The notes beneath the pieces were generated by a model that worked only from the letters and a program-made list of their open reading frames with translations, had not been told where the DNA came from and searched no databases. From positions 248,001-312,000 of the forward strand of contig LSRY02000032.1 of assembly GCA_001643675.2 (NCBI GenBank): a stretch of 64,000 nt of DNA, in the 5' to 3' direction. The translations under genes were made by a program, and so were the position numbers. The stretch is from Monocercomonoides exilis (taxonomy: Eukaryota > Preaxostyla > Oxymonadida > Polymastigidae). This document shows positions 45,801 through 55,489 of this stretch, piece by piece (position 1 is the stretch's first letter; every line of letters starts with the position of its first letter).

Positions 45801-48012
45801 AACAATCAAATTTGCAAACTGCTCTGTGAAGGATAACAGAATGATGAAGGAGAAGGGCGACGAGTTTTGTGTGTCATTCTGCAAAATGGTTGATTTGGAT
45901 TTATTCCTTTTTGAAGGGCAAAAGGAAAATGTTGGGGAAGAAGAAATCGAACAGGCAACAAAGAGAGAGAAACTGTGCATGTGGAATGGATCACTTGTTG
46001 ACACGACAAACAGCACGATTTGCATGAAAAACTCGGATGTTGCGAATTCGGGGAAGGGGGGAATGTCCATTTTTGGTGGAGAAATTTCCATTGAAAAAAG
46101 TGAGTTTCGAAACAACAATGCAGAGGTGCAGGATTATGGGTCAGCTCGGAGGAACGTGCTGTGCACAGGAGCAGGGGAGCTGAACGTGGTGAGTCTGAAA
46201 GGAGGGGATGGAGTGCTGCCGAATGGATCGCTGTGGATGCTGAACGATGGGTGTGGTGTTGAAGGGATTGCAACAGAGAGAGAATCGCTGTTTTTCATCC
46301 CAGTTGTGGAAGAGGCGAGGAATGCAACAACATCCGATGGGAAGACAAGCATCACGCTGACTGGGAGACTTCTTCTTCCTTGCAATGTTTCGTTGCGGAT
46401 GAGCTTCAGGAATGGAAGAGAAGAAGTGGTTGAGATTCATGGGATTGATGAAAGTGAAAGCGTGTCAGAGAATGAAATTGTTGCAGTTGTTTTTTCATCT
46501 CAGATGGCATCAGCGGAAGAGGAGACAGAAATATCCGTGAGCCTTCTGTTTGGAAATCCATCGTTTCCATCAAAAACCGACTCGTTCATATTGAAGAATA
46601 GAAGCGACCCCAAACAAAAAGATGATGAAAAATCTGTTGAAAGTGGAAAAGGAGTCAATTCATTGTGGATTATAATTGTCGTTTCTTGCATTGTATTTAT
46701 CGTCTTGTTGTTGATAATTGTTGCTGTGACTATTAGGTGGAGAAAGCAAAAGAGAAGGACTGAAGAGTTGGAAGTGATTGTGAATGACACAGTGAAGAAG
46801 GACCCGAAGGCATTCGAGATGGTGACGATGGAGATGTCACCCGAGGAGCAGTGGCGGAGGGCTGAGAGGGAGGCAGAGAAGAAGAATGAAGAGAGGATAA
46901 AGAAGAGAGTGTATGAGAAAAGCTTGGGACATTCAGAGTCATCAGAGCATTTGTTGAGTGAGAGTGGCTCAACAGAATACATCTTGGGGAAGGACTCAGA
47001 CAAGATTCCTCAATGGATGCTGGAGAAAGTTGACGAAAAAGAAGAGGAGGAAACAAGAAAGCAGACTCCATCGCCATCCATTTCATCTACTTCAACCACA
47101 GATACTTCAGACACAGACACAACATTTGTTCGAGGGGAGGATCTGTGTCCAACCACCTCATCCATGTCGAATCTGGTGGATGCTATGGCATGTTCATCGC
47201 CTCACGAAAAGTTGATTGTGGACTTGAGGGATTCACTTTTCATGCTGCTGCATGGAAGGAACAAGACAAAGGAGATGGCAATCGGATCCTTGAAAGAGAG
47301 GGAGATGACAGCTGCTCAGATCCTGTACTGGGTGGCCAATCTCGCACTCCACTCGTTTGAGGATGAGGAAGATGAACTTCCCTCTTTATCAAACCTGAGT
47401 CCTCACATAATTCTATTCTCCGAACACATGGTCATCTGCATTGCCCTCCACTCCGACTGCTCCTCAGACTCAGACACTTCATCCACTTTTTCTTCCACCT
47501 CGACAATTGTCACCTCTTCCTCTGATGTTTCTGTGAAGAGCGAGAGATTCTCAAAATCACCACCACCTTCGTCGGCCTTTGAGGATGAGGATAACTTCAA
47601 AAAAGAGTGTCTGCGGTGGAAGGCACCAGAGCTGCTGATCAACAAGAAGATGGGAGCGACAAAGGAATCAGTGGCATTCTCCATTGGCATGATGCTGTGG
47701 GAGTGTCTGACACTGGATATTCCGTTTGGCGAGCATGAGGCAGTAATAGCTGGAGACAAAATTACAAAAGGTGAGAGGCCCAGCTGTGATGCAATTCAAC
47801 GCTCCAAGCATTTGCCAGCAATTGTTTCGTGTACTTCTGGGAATTCTGGTGATAGGCCCACGTTATTTGATCTGAAGCGTCACTTTATAAAGTGCTTCCC
47901 AGCAAATGCAGTGCTGATCACAATTTCAGATGCCATTATTGATGAAGAAGAATCAGACGATAAACAAATTGCAAGCGGAAACAATGAAATTACTGGGCAA
48001 TCAGATAATTGA
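39886..48012 (+). CDS. Giant beta-helix / single-TM / pseudokinase surface protein, intact
   Basis: Single uninterrupted ORF of 2708 residues. The in-frame ATG at 39886 gives a good signal peptide (MRWLCVVLFFGQFYCIA); the ORF opens slightly upstream without a better start. The ectodomain (about residues 20-2250) holds at least five modules. Each begins 'Y.s.s..d...CG.....C.t...a' (YVSTSGSDNESMCGKSESDA, VYVGQSGEDAAYCGHVLYPC, IWVSSENGYDAIGCGDNRVM, VYVSSTKFDETRMCGSVSAP) followed by beta-helix coils ending in GGG..... F..N.A..GRD.F. One TM segment lies near residue 2258-2285. The tail carries KAFEMVTMEMSPEEQW and a kinase-like C-lobe (RWKAPELL near 2577, SIGMMLWECLTLDIPFGE, RPTLFDLKRHF) with no visible HRD, DFG or catalytic lysine. 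It is probably a cell-surface receptor or adhesin signalling through a pseudokinase tail. No intron was seen. It stops at TGA. Confidence 0.85.
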   Translation: MRWLCVVLFFGQFYCIAQQHPIQLNEPLSAPGLLEQVKLHKLTYSDESFLDGKSNSLSLFSMNSIWCAMNTSIKLMNASLEIRKGGFITKEQKHIVHLEGESLLVLNDCKTTFAGHSQKSPICHLGGNIHLRNMSFCTTDYKAFSRPPVVWSPRNHSSAAGNWNLIVENSAFSCFELKQGSFLHSESISSVFLVQTLFFNISTSTTNEQSNICTESASSSKLSGCVFCNVDEAIYGGIVASMNSQQTQLFTTNCSFVRCSHSSNARNTSIHADISTSTSFISTDFESCSGENGGAITADNKPSLALCIVDCTFKNCTAISRAGAIFANNIMCVNIKRSNFSGNSAADRGTTEFLNVSTEFFIGDCKFKSGRATVKNHAFIVTTYVGATSCECICPNEHSENCANSSSFFSTNFGGSLSKRKETWHSRNQKRNDEEGSLVERCSFQYGSVAGDGGVGSIQHCKSPFLMKECDFQHNRANGTLIGCIEFFIRNGFFLPRTWLSYCYFNNNSVVGGVGIDIFFHCSSDYDVTSELLFNCFTSEKSSMSVSDSTNDFSDWIGETLIERYVSTSGSDNESMCGKSESDACLTIGYATSQFVNWMDCSILLQGESFEQEDTTIEVGDKRVEIRGKGRTATTISSQLLENEKEALCLVSEGRMTMKSLTLVRVCGEEHHQMQSMIVLKTETGVGRIDLSDARIEGKKATELLSFSAPLLKAEGGEMSLNNVECTLIRSSVPLLSLSGGGSLEMKLCNIHSIESVGDCPSVIDGLSSKGILSCSGCGFEGCAASVSKKGGCMKFAVDANIEAILLNDTSFNVCKASIEVDGETKSGRGGGIYLDVTLGSGIKITELQFSGNKAIYGRDIYFVCEDLRVSATQVLFPFWSSIENKENSLFGSDHQVARGCDVDLFVFLSGFLGKEVYVGQSGEDAAYCGHVLYPCKTLSESMKHLDSVEGNGIILVKENGVCGKQLNISGVVVKGIGSSEAVGMELSESLSGSEKDVLVSEADATWESVDLLFPSLFISPEGVESLLNSRDGVLKIDSFSFLSLTPQQKVEFCLVKADDGSVEMMSVKVIGKQGVLSFASSPFVCSSSAGEWKMIGCIVENVKVEGGSVLCISYSPSQGECKVLMQNCTITSVENTNGEACALSAMSNVQTTMTIDLNAVVFEGCKSTKSERGGGLGMSMGSGSSLNVVNNSQFGGCECSSESGKGGGVYVECKSDGEDYFFSSVGFGNTNKAKQGKNVFVMSDKLNSSVSMLHFGEWICSWKDEQNVFVGSDEHFGEGVDLTLFLFEHFAQVIWVSSENGYDAIGCGDNRVMCGTVGFGLGRLSRGEGEGSQKTLTLMDENWMKEEMELDGHLLESGLENTKTTLIVGGEMIGSRVEAVLVSGKARLKVLSISLGSALSEKKSVLFAVNQQKSELCVEGCDFVKQDGASGMNYNLIRQSSGKVDIIECVIDELKMGASAFVVCDGSSDFGMNRTKVMRVEFEEGCVLEIEEGSEQNGADMLGVAIEGCTFSSIQQTGVEEKRKPCIVESHVLRSEYSFVVLNSSFEGCSSGEEREGGVLHCGYESGMKFEIKDSNATSCSAVKGKGGFLFLDCRGEGELGFLLNNTLFRNNMAVKGRDVFVVCHLISAQINERQFEFGMEEGVYNRTDALYGRDSSLGEEDEDINLIGYVLFYRSDTVYVSSTKFDETRMCGSVSAPCRTVDAGNGHVQGEYDRRIFIEGCVPIEGSMRAENVVLQRKGKGEGMMLLRIGAEDETESVISCNGDVTLQGLGVVFSEESLIGKQSSFLLCEENGELSVASCSFGQMKVSEERSDNMLSIQFSVVKCVGGSVSMSSVTVEGLAFEKSVLVFSDGSALKVQGLSCIGAAFCGSFLASRECKIALDSINLSGIVAEASIFEIQRMKSELAFEKIVIKDVELRNGSVIDMFEAKHEREQEEENDDPVAVISVSEFANITSSHSESAVIKCDGLNITIKFANCSVKDNRMMKEKGDEFCVSFCKMVDLDLFLFEGQKENVGEEEIEQATKREKLCMWNGSLVDTTNSTICMKNSDVANSGKGGMSIFGGEISIEKSEFRNNNAEVQDYGSARRNVLCTGAGELNVVSLKGGDGVLPNGSLWMLNDGCGVEGIATERESLFFIPVVEEARNATTSDGKTSITLTGRLLLPCNVSLRMSFRNGREEVVEIHGIDESESVSENEIVAVVFSSQMASAEEETEISVSLLFGNPSFPSKTDSFILKNRSDPKQKDDEKSVESGKGVNSLWIIIVVSCIVFIVLLLIIVAVTIRWRKQKRRTEELEVIVNDTVKKDPKAFEMVTMEMSPEEQWRRAEREAEKKNEERIKKRVYEKSLGHSESSEHLLSESGSTEYILGKDSDKIPQWMLEKVDEKEEEETRKQTPSPSISSTSTTDTSDTDTTFVRGEDLCPTTSSMSNLVDAMACSSPHEKLIVDLRDSLFMLLHGRNKTKEMAIGSLKEREMTAAQILYWVANLALHSFEDEEDELPSLSNLSPHIILFSEHMVICIALHSDCSSDSDTSSTFSSTSTIVTSSSDVSVKSERFSKSPPPSSAFEDEDNFKKECLRWKAPELLINKKMGATKESVAFSIGMMLWECLTLDIPFGEHEAVIAGDKITKGERPSCDAIQRSKHLPAIVSCTSGNSGDRPTLFDLKRHFIKCFPANAVLITISDAIIDEEESDDKQIASGNNEITGQSDN
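46546..47780 (+). repeat. TM-plus-tail block near-identical to 4300-5526
   Basis: Partner of the block in the first gene. Differences are mostly scattered substitutions and a small in-frame indel (VDDEEETRK versus VDEKEEEETRK). Flanking codons on both sides encode recognisably homologous but strongly diverged residues. Confidence 0.85.
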
Positions 48013-49163
48013 AACAGGTTGATTTTGTAATTGCACATTTCTGGAATGACACAGTGTTTTCAAAAAGACAAAAGAATAGCATGTGCATTTATTTCAATGA
48101 TTCAACGAATAATTGATAAGATTAACCATGACGAAGTTGCTTTTCAATAAGATTGAAATCATTTTGATCATATTGAAAGAATGGGTTTTAGACAATGTGT
48201 TACATCAAAAATCAGAAAGTTCTCCATGATTGTTAGCAAAAGTGGTATTATTCCCCAATTGTTGAAAAGATATGATCACTTCTTGTTGAATATGTTCCTC
48301 ATTTTGTTTGCTCGGTGAAAATGGCATTTGTTTGCTTTTTGCCAATGAAACATCAGATATATGCAGGCTTTGCTCAAGCTCGTGTTCAAAATACAAATTC
48401 TCAAAAGTTCTGTTGTTTTCGATACACATTCCAAAACTGCTTGTCTTGATTTCTCAAGGGTGTCAAAATAAAAATTGGCATTTCTTGCTCAGTCACTTCA
48501 CATTAAACTCAATTCCAACAAAATAATAATCGAAGTTCTCAATGTTTTCAAAGGTTTTTTTTTTTTATTTAAAATAATGCTTCTTCCGTCTGTTCAACAG
48601 TCCAGATTCTTGAATGAAAATTCAATTTGTCGAAGAAAAACGTGAGTTGTTGAATAACTGAAAAGAAAATGAACTACAAGAACAAGAAAGTGCACCAAAA
48701 AGCATATTTGCAAGTGCATAACATCTCAACACCCAAAGCAGGTTGACACAAAACAACAAGAAATTGCATTGTCTGCGGTTGTATGCTAACGCTGCTTTGG
48801 TTCTGAGGCATCAGCGTTCAAGCAAGCTGAAAGAAATCATCGTACTTCGGAACCTAGATACTCACAAATGTCAAACTGCATTGCAAGCTTTGAAGAGAAA
48901 ATTGATAAACAGAAATGAAATAAAAAGGAAAGGAAAGGAGAGGAAAGATTTTTGAAACTCGTTAACAACATATTTTGTTTGGTGAATTTTCTGAATGAAG
49001 TAAAGACACATCGTTCACTAAATCCATGGCTAAACGATGTAATTCACAAAAAACAAGACAAAATGCGCTTGTAGCAACTGGAATAAAATGAATATGAGTT
49101 TATCAACTTACACCAGATTGTTTCTGTAAGACTCCAAGTTCATTGCAAGGTTGTAATAAATAG
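48013..49163. other. Intergenic, no supported gene
   Basis: AT-rich. A 70-codon ORF at 48743-48955 (LRLYANAALVLRHQRSSKLK) has somewhat protein-like composition but no recognised motif. Confidence 0.55.
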
Positions 49164-50161
49164 GGTGATTTATAAACCCGAACATTTTCATAAACCAGGT
49201 TATTTTTTTTGTTCATTGAAACAGAATAAACACAACATGAAAATATAAAAAGCAAACATTTACACGTTTATTTTTCTATTTTACGACAGAATTAAAATTT
49301 TTTTGTTTCAATTTTTGTTTTTGATGAAGATCAAATGAATTTTCAATTTATTATTGATCATTTGTTTTGCTCATTTTTAACCAACTCTCTTTCTTTGTTT
49401 ATTTTCAATTGCAATGTCATAAAACATTCATAACGAAGTTTTGTTATTCGAAATGTTTTATCTTTTCATCTATTTTTTCTATTGTTTTTCTCGTTTCATC
49501 ATTTTTGACAAAAAATATGAAAATATGAAAATTCTGAGCTGCACAATATTTTTTCTATATTTTAAGTGATGCGCATGAAAAGAAAAATATGTGCACAAAG
49601 CATTTACCATGTTAGAATTTTGTGAAATGTTGTTGCTCAAAAAATACACGTCAATTTTTGAAAATGATAAACATGCTTGTTTCATATTAAACAAAACTTA
49701 AAATGACTAATTATTAAGAATACCAATGCATTATTATCTTATTTATACGTTATTGTTTCAAATAAATCTTGATATCAAATAAAAGCATAGATATTTTCAT
49801 ATTTTCATATTTTTTGTCAAAAATGATGAAACGAGAAAAACAATAGAAAAAATAGATGAAAAGATAAAACATTTCGAATAACAAAACTTCGTTATGAATG
49901 TTTTATGACATTGCAATTGAAAATAAACAAAGAAAGAGAGTTGGTTAAAAATGAGCAAAACAAATGATCAATAATAAATTGAAAATTCATTTGATCTTCA
50001 TCAAAAACAAAAATTGAAACAAAAAAATTTTAATTCTGTCGTAAAATAGAAAAATAAACGTGTAAATGTTTGCTTTTTATATTTTCATGTTGTGTTTATT
50101 CTGTTTCAATGAACAAAAAAAATAACCTGGTTTATGAAAATGTTCGGGTTTATAAATCACC
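49164..50161. mobile_element. 998-bp foldback element, 369-bp arms
   Basis: Arms 49164-49532 and 49793-50161 are inverted copies of each other with no mismatch found in the stretches I compared; the 260-bp loop is non-coding. The termini read GGTGATTTATAAACCCG; one extra G at 49163 would give GGGTGATT, the terminus of the MITE family seen elsewhere in the window. Flanks are ATAG and ATAT, a possible 4-bp duplication with one change. Confidence 0.85.
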
Positions 50162-51573
50162 ATATTCAAATAAGACTTGCTGCTTTTGTTTGTCAACATT
50201 TATAGGGCTATGATTTTATCTTGATCTTTTTTCTTTGTCAAAACCTTATTCTTTTTTGTCATGCTTTTAGCTTTGCACAAGCCTGTTGGGGGAAAAAAAT
50301 AATAAGAAACTTTTGTAATATATTGATTTCCTTATATTGTATTTTTTTCCAATATTTCATGTGTAATAAAAAGATCGAGGATGATAATAATTTTATGTTT
50401 TGATCATCGACTTGATCCTTTTCCAGCAAATATTAGTTATCAGAAGTTTAAAGCTTCAATATCATTATGCAACATTTCTTTTTTATATGATTTAGTTGTT
50501 TTAAACTTTCTCAACTTGTTTTTTTAACATTTTTTCTCATTTCACACATTTTCCAAAAAAAGCATGATTTCCAAAATAAATGAACTTTTGTTTAGAAATT
50601 CTTTGAAACAAAATAAAAATAAATTTGTAATGAAATGATATCTCAAAGAAAAAACAACTAAACATTTGTCTATGACGAACAATTTTCAGATCATAATTTT
50701 CACGTGACATCACATTTCGCTTCAAATTCTTATTCAATTCTTTTTCATTTCAGAATTAAACAAAAATAAAAAATAAAAAACATATAGTTTTAATTTTCTA
50801 TATGCTTCTATTTAACATAAAATTAAATTGATATGTTAAAGTATGTTTTTTTTTTAACAAAAACAGTGAAATGAGAAAAAAAGGTCAAAAATTAAATTGA
50901 AAAAGTTAAAAACAAGTTAAAATGATAATATAGGAATGTCGAATTGTGATGCTGTGGCTTTTAACGTTTAGTATAAAATATTCGCTTCATGGCCAGTAAG
51001 TCTTTGATCTGAGTACTAAAATAAAAAAAAATAATAACAATTTATGTGAACAAAAAATTTTCTAAATACGAAATACACCAAAAATTATTCTAAATGAGAA
51101 TTTTTGCATTCAAAAAAATAAAATTTGCATTCAAAATAACAATTTTGCAAACAAAATGAGAACTTTTGAGTTCAAAATGGAAATTTTGCAAACAAACTAA
51201 TAATTTTTTCAAACGAAATAATAATTTTTGCATTCGAATTAATATTTGTTGAAAACCTAACAAAATTTTGTTCACTTTCTCACGAAATATTGTGAAAATC
51301 AGTTTTTAACTTTTGAATTGGAAATAATTTTGTGTTGTCATTATTTTTTCGTACGAAAGAAAAATTTTCGAAAATTTTAATTTTTTTCAAGAATATTTTT
51401 AGAATTTCATATTATTTTGATTCCTATGAAAACAGAAAATATTTTCTTTTCGAATGCAAAATTTTTTATTTCGTTTGCAAAATTATTAATTCGATTGCAA
51501 AAATTCTCATTTTGAATAATTTTTGGTGTCACAGAAAGTTGTAAATTATTATGATAAAATTACTTATTTATTT
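50162..51573. other. AT-rich spacer containing one MITE
   Basis: No coding pattern on either strand. It holds the 455-bp inverted-repeat element at 51075-51529. Confidence 0.55.
51075..51529. mobile_element. 455-bp MITE, TIR ACACCAAAAATTATTC
   Basis: The left end ACACCAAAAATTATTC is followed by TAAATGAGAATTTTTGCA; the right end is its near-exact complement. Repeats of TTTTTGCATTC/TTTGCAAAC occur inside. No ORF and no clear target duplication. Confidence 0.65.
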
Positions 51574-52064
51574 GACTAAATTAAGCCTCTGCGACACAAA
51601 AAATAAAAGTCCAATTTGTCGGTCGAGCAGACAAGCTTGTGTCGAAAAGTTATTTTAAGTGAAAAAATTCATTTTTTTAATTAAATAGCATTTTTCACAT
51701 TTTCAACGAATTTATCAATGTAAAATTTACTGTTTATTGTTATTAAATGCACAATCAAAAATTGTTTCGCTAAATGAAAAATATTTTGTGATATTTGAAA
51801 AAGAATATTTAATTATTTGTTTCGATCAATTTGAAAACTGATTTCCTTGATGTTATTTTATTTCCATTAACAATTATTTATTCTTACGGGAAAGACATTT
51901 GAAACTTTTCACATCTCTATTACTTGCAATTTAGACATCAAAGGAATTTATTCAAATTCGCATTATATTATTAACTGGTTTGATTTTACACAGCCTTGCA
52001 CAAATGATGACTATTTCTTTAAATTTGAAATATGAATTGAGCAATGTTTTAAAAAATAGAGCAA

Positions 52065-52343
52065 ATGGACACAACAAAAAACCAATCGTTTTCAATGCAC
52101 GAATATGTTGATTGCACAGCTCCACAAGCAGGTGCTCCTAATGTGCATGACAATGAAAATTCAACCATCACTTTCGAAAATCAGTCATTTTCAATATGCA
52201 ATACTTCGACAAGAAGTGGAACAATATATGCTGAAAATCGCTGTGCATTGATCTTCATTCTTCATTCATCAGATGTGCTGTGGCAGCTTTTTATTGAGGG
52301 GTCGGATGAATTGCAGCACAGAATATCCCCTTTCAATCAATAA
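52065..52343 (+). pseudogene. Beta-helix fragment inside the hAT-like element
   Basis: Reads APQAGAPNVHDNENSTITFE, NQSFSICNTSTRSGTIYAEN. The F..C......G.IY pattern resembles one ectodomain coil. It ends at a stop with no continuation. Confidence 0.45.
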
Positions 52344-52959
52344 TAGATGGACAGTTTCAAAGAAATTGCTCATCGAAAAATGACGGAAAGGCAGACGAAC
52401 TCCTTCAAACAATAACTCAAAGGCAAAAACATGTTTCATTAATTCGCATTTCGATAAATGTCGATGCAATTGAACAGTTGATGAGGCAGGGGGAGCATTT
52501 CAACGTTGAAATCCAATTGGCAAAGTTATTATATCAAACTGTATATTCTGCGGTTGCTATTCAATGTGCGGAGGAGGTGCGGTAAGCAAATAAATGCATT
52601 CAAACAATTTGGAAGTTTTGTTTAATTACTGTTTTTTCCATAATAATATTGCTTAAAAGACGGACATAATATTTTTTCGCATAAATTAGCATAAAACAGC
52701 AATGATCAAAGTTGTTATTCAATTAGGGAAACTGAAACCATAATCAGTTTGGATTATTCAATAGTCGTGGGTAAAAGAAAATACTTAAAAACGATTTTGG
52801 AATAATAAAATTAGTTTCTTCAGCAGATTCTAAACCCAAAGGAATAGACGCATGTACATGTGGGCTTGATTAAAGCTCCATGCTGCACCATCAGCCATTG
52901 TTTGACTCCTCTTATTCCTAATTAATTGACTGATATCGAGATATTCTCACGAAAAATTA

Positions 52960-53241
52960 CAGAGACAAAAGCGCGGGCTGTGGCAACTCGTCCTTCACGA
53001 CATACGGCCCAAGCGATTTGACAACAACAATCCAAACAAAATTTGAAAAATCAGGCATATCTCTATCTTCCTTCTCAACAGGCACATTAACTGTTTGCGA
53101 TCTAGTTGTTGTGATCAACTCGTCGAATGAAAATAATCGTGGATCAAAGATTTTTTGAGATTATGGGAGCAGGAAAGCTGAGGATAAGCCCGCTGAACAT
53201 ATCTGCTGGAAGTGAACAAACGAAGAATGCAACTTGACCAA
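52960..53241 (+). pseudogene. Second beta-helix fragment with frameshift
   Basis: Reads AGCGNSSFTTYGPSDLTTTI, SFSTGTLTVCDLVVVINSSN, then a frame change near 53155 and EIMGAGKLRISPLNISAGSE. The TLTVCDL / GAGKLRISPLNIS spacing resembles the strand repeats of the large ectodomains. No start or tail. Confidence 0.45.
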
Positions 53242-53592
53242 GGCTTTTTGTGATTTTCAAAAAATTAATTCGAAATTTCATGAATGAATCAAGTAATTTC
53301 TATTGGGAAAAGAAAGAAGTTGAAGCATCCATATAGAAACGAGCTGAGCCAGATGTCTGCTGATGATACACTCTCTTCATACCTACCACCTGGTGCGGCG
53401 ATGCAGATTCGTGTGCTCCACATGTATAGCCCTGGGACAGAGCAGAGGCAGAAAGCGCAGAATCAGAGAACGGAGCACGCACATGCAAAGCATCAGTGCT
53501 TGCACGGAGCGAAAGGAGGCAGTTTGCTAACGTTCCTCCAATGTTTAAAAGAAGAAAACTTTACATCCACAAGAACAAGATGAATACACTTG

Positions 53593-54079
53593 CTACTCCC
53601 ACTCGTCCACAAGCGCACAATACATAACTATAAACACTCCAATCATCCCTTTCGCTTGGCACACTCGTACGATAACACAAGTCGCATTCCGCAGATCAAT
53701 TAACGGTACACTTTCCTCCGGCACAACTGCCCCAATCGCAACAAACTCGTCCATCGTCTCTCTCTGCCTGTTCGAGTTCAAATGCGACAATGCCCCTCCG
53801 ATACCAAACATCCACCCCCACCCCCGCCCCATTCTCTTCTCCTCTCTCTCCTCCCATACATCCTCTCCCCGACAAACGTTATGTTCATCATCTTATCCTG
53901 CAGAAGTCATCCCTACCGCAACAGACTTCTTCACAATCCTCCAACTCCATACGCAGTTCTTCCAGCTCCACCGACATAATCATAACTTCCAAAAAGTCCT
54001 TGAAGGTAACGTTTAAGTTCCGATTTTCTAGTGGCTCATAACTTGGATTCAATAAAATTGTTGGAAATATTCTCAACAT
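53593..54079 (-). pseudogene. Minus-strand gene fragment, unidentified
   Basis: Two coding-like pieces on the minus strand: FKDFLEVMIMSVELEELRME with LEDCEEVCCGRDDF (54079-53888), then GGALSHLNSNRQRETMDEFV, AIGAVVPEESVPLIDLRNAT and MIGVFIVMYCALVDEWE (53832-53593). An intron or deletion joins them. No domain recognised. Confidence 0.4.
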
Positions 54080-55489
54080 CTTTCACTTGTTTCTTTAATT
54101 TTGTACCAACAATAATACTCTTTTCTTCCTTTCATCAAAACACACATTTTTAAATAAAAGCCATGTTATCAATTTTTTCTCCGTGTTCATATTGCAACTT
54201 TGTTTATTTTCATATGATGTGCAAGAAATTATTAAAGATCTCGTGAGCACTTCAACTGATAGCGAAATAAAATCGATAGACAAATAATCAAATTCCATTT
54301 GAGTAAATTAATTTTTCGAAGAAATTAATGACATGTTTTGTAAAAAAAAATGAAAATGAACTCAAATACACTTACTCATCTCATGCAAGAAGAAAAGCAA
54401 CAATTTTGTGTTGCTAAAAAAAAGGTTTAAAAGAAGCAAAATATTTTTTTGAAAATTTTGTTGGATCAAATAGAGAGTTTTGCGGATTTGAAGATGAGAT
54501 TAGATATTGAAGTTTTTAATGCCTCAATATCAAAAAGGAATTGGCAATCAAACAAAAATTGCCATTTTTTCTTTTTTCTGCAATTCGACTGATCTTTGTC
54601 AAACGACTGATCTTTGTCGTTCGACTGATCTCGACAAAGATCAGTCGATAACCCATAAAAAAAATAAGAATTTTTGAAAAAAAAGGGGAATTTTTGATTT
54701 ATCAAATTTATATAAATTTATTAATATTAATCGGCAAAAAAAAATAAAGATTAAAATTCTATTTCGTTTTTTTCTGAAAAAATATGAAAATAAAAATTAA
54801 TACTTTTTTTATAACTTACAAATTAAACTCATATGAATTGTCGGTCGACTTGTCGAGTTGTCCAAAAAATGTCGGTCGGTCGCAGAGGCTTAGACTAAAT
54901 CTTTTTGAAAAGTGACATCAGATCGAAAATTTGACCCATCGTCATTAAATAATTTTCTTTCCGTTTCCATTATTCTCATAAAAAACGAAAAAATTCACTA
55001 TAATGCTTATCAGTACATTGCAAACTTCTTTATGGAAAGAAAAATCAAAATCAAAAAAGTATACATCTGATTTATTGATCAAAATCAAAATATATGTTTT
55101 TCAAAGAAAAAGGGTTTCACTTGATTGAACTTCTTTGCAATTATTTACAAATGAAATGTCCAAGGTGTGTTTTGATTCTATTTCGTGATAAACTTGATTT
55201 TCAATGTAAATTCTAATTTTCATTTGAATAGAATTTTTCATTTGCATTATGCACATGAACTTAACATAAATGCGAAAATTGAACACACACATTCGATGCA
55301 TCTGAAAATTTGAAAAATTTAGTGGTTTGTATTTTATTTTAACAAAAATATTTTAATTACTTTTTTTTATTCAATCATGCTTTTTGATTGAAAAGTTCGC
55401 AGTTGATAGTTAACATTTGTCTCTTAAATGGCATATAAGATAAAGATCTTAATTCTTGTTCATTTACAGTATGTGCAAGCACAACATCG

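Larger units (their letters stand above)
51582..54892. mobile_element. 3311-bp hAT-like TIR element, 8-bp TSD GACTAAAT
   Basis: A perfect 14-bp inverted repeat TAAGCCTCTGCGAC lies at both ends. GACTAAAT directly flanks it at 51574-51581 and 54893-54900. Subterminal motifs repeat (GTCGGTCG, and CGACTGATCTTTGTC at 54585-54650). An 8-bp duplication and subterminal repeats are typical of the hAT superfamily. I see no hAT transposase; the interior holds broken beta-helix pieces and minus-strand coding fragments. Its insertion site is the left end of copy 2 of the 7.17-kb element. Confidence 0.75.

Noticed and set aside
48743-48955. 70-codon ORF after the large receptor gene
   Set aside because: No recognised motif and no continuation in a nearby frame.
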